Positions 61,529 through 64,000 of a DNA stretch of 64,000 nt are shown in pieces. The stretch comes from Lachnospiraceae bacterium (GTDB lineage: Bacteria; Bacillota; Clostridia; Lachnospirales; Lachnospiraceae), in contig CAAGKF010000165.1 in the NCBI GenBank assembly GCA_900770345.1, positions 51,386 to 115,385 of the forward strand. Reading direction: 5' to 3'. Position 1 is the first letter of the stretch. Each line of letters opens with the position of its first letter. A program made the translations under genes and the position numbers. The notes below the pieces were generated by a model that saw only the letters and a list, made by a program, of their open reading frames with translations, did no database searches and was not told where the DNA came from.

Positions 61529-62413
61529 TTACAGTAATTTTTCAATGCGTCCGTCATTGTAGATACGGATGCCTGCGCGTCTTGCTACCCAGCAGTGGAA
61601 GTTGATGGCTACAGGAGCAATTGCGGTGTGAGTGGCAGCGGTTCCGATCTTAACGGCAAGACATACGGTATCTCCGCCGGTTCCGGCAGCGCCGAGGCCC
61701 AGGGAGTTAATGTTGTCGCGCAGCTCATCTTCCAGACGTGCCAGAAGAGGATCCGGATTGGTATCAGACCAGTTGCGGGTGCTGATAGCTTCACGGCTCA
61801 GCTTGGAAGCGATATCCATCTGTCCGCCGATACCGATGCCGATACCGAAAGGAGGACATGGTTTTCCGCCTGCATTGATGGCTGTTTCCAGAACAAAGCG
61901 CTTTAAGCCTTCAAAATCCCTGTCCAGCTTTAAAGCGGCGGTGGTGAAGATCTTCATGGCATTGCCCAGCTCGGCGCCGCAGCCCTTGAAGCTGATGATC
62001 AGGTCAACATATTCCTGACCCGGATGATACTGATATTCGATATTGGGAACGCCCTTACCTGTGTTGTTGCCGGGATTGTGGCGTGTTAACGGATCTACGA
62101 TACTGGGACGCAGATAGCCCTTCTTTGTTGCTTCTCCCAGAGCATCCATGATGACATCGGAAGCGAAGGAGGGGAAGTTATTGTCGCCGTAGGAAATCCA
62201 GGTGGTGGGATAACCTGGAGACTGGCATACAGCCTTGTCCTGTGCTTTCGCAATATCCAGATTCTCCAGCATGGAAGATAACATGCTTTTCGCGGTTTCG
62301 TTGGTCTCACGGTCTAAAGCCGCCTGAACCAGCTCTTTAACATCTGCAGAAATTTCGGTTACGGCACGGATGACAGCGTCATGAATGGCATCCTTGATTA
62401 ACTGATTGTCCAT
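61529..62413 (-). CDS. Class I fumarase/tartrate dehydratase, alpha subunit
   Basis: 294 residues. Three cluster-binding cysteines are visible: AVCQSPG, SFKGCGAE and GKPCPPFGIGIGIGG, the class I fumarase pattern. The labile 4Fe-4S cluster performs hydration. Oxygen sensitivity would be expected and would make the separate fumC useful. It lies 29 bases after the mmgE gene and 41 bases before the beta gene. Confidence 0.9.
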   Translation of the reverse strand: MDNQLIKDAIHDAVIRAVTEISADVKELVQAALDRETNETAKSMLSSMLENLDIAKAQDKAVCQSPGYPTTWISYGDNNFPSFASDVIMDALGEATKKGYLRPSIVDPLTRHNPGNNTGKGVPNIEYQYHPGQEYVDLIISFKGCGAELGNAMKIFTTAALKLDRDFEGLKRFVLETAINAGGKPCPPFGIGIGIGGQMDIASKLSREAISTRNWSDTNPDPLLARLEDELRDNINSLGLGAAGTGGDTVCLAVKIGTAATHTAIAPVAINFHCWVARRAGIRIYNDGRIEKLL

Positions 62414-62442
62414 AATAGAACCTCCTTAGTTGGTAAAAATAT

Positions 62443-63804
62443 TTAAAAAATTTCATTTACATCTTCAATGTTTTCCAGGCTGTGCAGCGCATTTAACAGC
62501 TTGTCAACCCTTTCAGCACCCAGCATATCCTCGGTCAGAAGGCGGAATTTGCGGTCTGCCATAGACCAGTCAAAAGGATTCTTGAAATCGCCGATGGGAT
62601 AATCCACCTGCTCGGTGATGGTTTCGCCGCTCTTTAAGCAGATGGTCAGACGGTGGGACCACTGGTTCGGATCCTGGCGGAATTCCTCGTCCAGATCTTT
62701 GTTGACAATTACTTTGATCTTGGACATCAGTTCTTTGATTACAGGATTATTAATATTTTCAACTGTAAAGGTGCGGTCGCTCAGATCCTTTAAAACAATG
62801 GCAGCAGCAATGCAGAACTGAAGACTGAATTTCGCCGCATAGGGATTTTCCGGATACGGATTATTTGTAGTCTGTACAGCTGTACTGTAGGTATTGTCTG
62901 TGATCGAAATGATGTCCTCCGGGTCTAACTGATGGGAGGAAAGAATTTTTTCGATGCAGTAATTGGCGGAATGCGTGTGACGGCAGCAGGCATAGGGTTT
63001 AAAGGAATTCTCCTCAATGCGGTAGCCCTTTCCAAAGCCCTTGGTAAGACTGTTTAAATCGTAGTCGGGAGCAAGAGCCTGAACAAAGGCTCTGTCGCCT
63101 TCCAGGATCGTGGGAGCTCCTGTAAAGCCCAGTTTGGCAAGTTCAGCAGACCGCAGACCGCACAGATTGGCATTGGCGGTATGCAGAACCTTACTCATGG
63201 AGCCGCTGGCCAGGAATTCCCAGAGACCTGCCGCCTGTGTGCCGGCAGAGCCGAGGCAGTTTACGATTTCTTCCTCAGTCAGGCCCAAAAGCTTGGCAGC
63301 GGTAACACCTGAGGCAAAAGCGCCTACCACTGCGGTGGTATGCCAGTATTTGTAGGAGGAAGGATTGATTGCCTCTCCAACTCTTGCTCCGATCTCATAA
63401 CCCGCCGCAACTGCTTCAATCACATCACGCCCGCTTTTGTGAAGCTTCTGAGCCAGTGCAAACGCTGTAGGAACAGTAATAACAGCCAGATGGGTGATAG
63501 AGGCGTTATGTACGTCGTCCATATCCATTACGTGTCCGAATACCGCATTCAGTGCTGCAGCCTGTTCAACAGTAAGCTTTTCAAAGCCCGGCTGGAAGGT
63601 GGAAGCCTGCGGAGCAGTTATCTTTCCTGAATAATACTCTTTCCAGATACCGGATTCTTTCTTGGCAGATCCGGCAATGGCGACACCGAGAAAGTCTTCG
63701 ATACACATTTTTGTGATGTCGATGGTGTGCTCGTCAAAACGGGCAAAGTCCATATCATGAAGATATGCGGCCAGCCTGCGTGTCTCCTGATTGGTTGTCT
63801 CCAT
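62443..63804 (-). CDS. MmgE/PrpD-family dehydratase/decarboxylase-like protein
   Basis: 453 residues. GHVMDMDDVHNAS, SSYKYWHTTAVVGAFASG, GSAGTQAAGLWEF and KPYACCRHTHS are typical of the MmgE/PrpD family, which includes 2-methylcitrate dehydratase and cis-aconitate decarboxylase. No methylcitrate cycle gene is nearby; grouping with fumarases and malic enzyme suggests a di- or tricarboxylate substrate. The ATG at 63804 is preferred because AAGGAGGG lies seven bases upstream; the frame is open 22 codons earlier, across the operator. Confidence 0.87.
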   Translation of the reverse strand: METTNQETRRLAAYLHDMDFARFDEHTIDITKMCIEDFLGVAIAGSAKKESGIWKEYYSGKITAPQASTFQPGFEKLTVEQAAALNAVFGHVMDMDDVHNASITHLAVITVPTAFALAQKLHKSGRDVIEAVAAGYEIGARVGEAINPSSYKYWHTTAVVGAFASGVTAAKLLGLTEEEIVNCLGSAGTQAAGLWEFLASGSMSKVLHTANANLCGLRSAELAKLGFTGAPTILEGDRAFVQALAPDYDLNSLTKGFGKGYRIEENSFKPYACCRHTHSANYCIEKILSSHQLDPEDIISITDNTYSTAVQTTNNPYPENPYAAKFSLQFCIAAAIVLKDLSDRTFTVENINNPVIKELMSKIKVIVNKDLDEEFRQDPNQWSHRLTICLKSGETITEQVDYPIGDFKNPFDWSMADRKFRLLTEDMLGAERVDKLLNALHSLENIEDVNEIF

Positions 63805-63824
63805 AATAAGCCCTCCTTGAATTA

Positions 63825-63889
63825 TTCGGTATACCGAAGAATGAAAAAACAGAATATTGGTATACCACACTGTTTACTTTAGGATACCA
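63825..63889. promoter_or_regulatory. Operator cluster upstream of mmgE
   Basis: TTCGGTATACCGAA (63825-63838) is a perfect 14-bp palindrome 21 bases from the mmgE ATG. TGGTATACCA (63858-63867) is identical to the site at 43347-43356, and GGATACCA (63882-63889) matches 43438-43445. The form fits a GntR/FadR-type repressor site. The downstream palindrome would lie within the transcript start area, as for a repressor. Confidence 0.65.
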
Positions 63890-63973
63890 CATATAATCAC
63901 AAAAGGAAAGAGATTTTTTAAAAATTTTTATGCAACTTTTTATGTAATGTTTTCCTACGGGAAAGCAGGACTA

Positions 63974-64000
63974 TTGACAAGACGATAGTTTTTTTCTATA
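63974..64000 (+). promoter_or_regulatory. Divergent promoter cut by the right edge
   Basis: TTGACA at 63974-63979, then 17 bases, then TATA at 63997-64000, where the window stops. A plus-strand gene probably begins just beyond the edge. It is divergent from mmgE and could be the regulator that binds the operator cluster (inference). Confidence 0.45.

Noticed and set aside
1..64000. tRNA, rRNA, insertion sequences or prophage
   Set aside because: Intergenic gaps are all under about 300 bases, and none shows a cloverleaf, transposase motif, integrase or terminal inverted repeats.

Overview
The window reads as a chromosomal segment of a low-to-mid GC anaerobic Firmicute, most likely a gut Lachnospiraceae/Clostridia member. 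This rests on gene content and order: the dnaK-dnaJ pair; the rimP-nusA-ylxR-ylxQ-infB-rbfA-nrnA-truB-ribF-rpsO-pnp order; an FeFe-hydrogenase maturase; Fe-S-dependent cysteine desulfidase; HdrABC-Flox genes; strong AGGAGG ribosome sites; and frequent TTG/GTG starts. I see no phage, transposon, tRNA, rRNA or CRISPR in it. No stretch without a gene exceeds about 300 bases.

Layout. 1-2734: 3' end of dnaK, dnaJ and a small membrane-anchored protein. 2749-5969: an OGG1-type glycosylase and a LysR regulator (minus strand), divergent from cyuA. 6053-8647: hydF translationally coupled to an aspartase-like gene. 8667-10282: a DUF2752 membrane protein and nagA. 10340-25905: the large translation/RNA operon region (rimP to pnp, gltX, a UvrD-type helicase, cobO). 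25919-28693: a DUF1292 protein and an OmpR-type two-component pair. 28754-37350: a PTS-based sugar island with its regulator, IICB, a fumarase/aspartase-superfamily lyase, IIA, a GH4 glycosidase, a divergent NagA homologue and a HAD phosphatase. 37428-41604: a two-gene 2-hydroxyacyl-CoA-dehydratase-activase-like unit. 41707-43241: a split UxaA-type dehydratase.

43347-53507 holds the most striking unit: hdrB-hdrC-hdrA-floxD(mvhD-like)-floxC-floxB-floxA followed directly by a soluble fumarate-reductase-type FeS subunit and flavoprotein, then an AspT/YidE-type transporter. After a DUF1847 gene come a DcuS/DcuR-like two-component system and two small genes. On the minus strand from 63804 to 58179 lie mmgE/prpD-like, class I fumarase alpha and beta, fumC and malic enzyme.

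How they may work together. Malic enzyme, two fumarases, an aspartase-like lyase, a fumarate-reductase pair without membrane anchor, a C4-dicarboxylate-type sensor and an aspartate-type exchanger make a coherent C4-dicarboxylate metabolism. The HdrABC-FloxABCD genes suggest that cytosolic fumarate reduction is coupled to NADH oxidation and ferredoxin reduction by flavin-based electron bifurcation (inference). The promoter regions of the hdr-flox-frd unit and of the mmgE-fum unit, 20 kb apart, share the palindromic core GGTATACC, including two identical 10-bp TGGTATACCA sites, so one regulator probably controls both.
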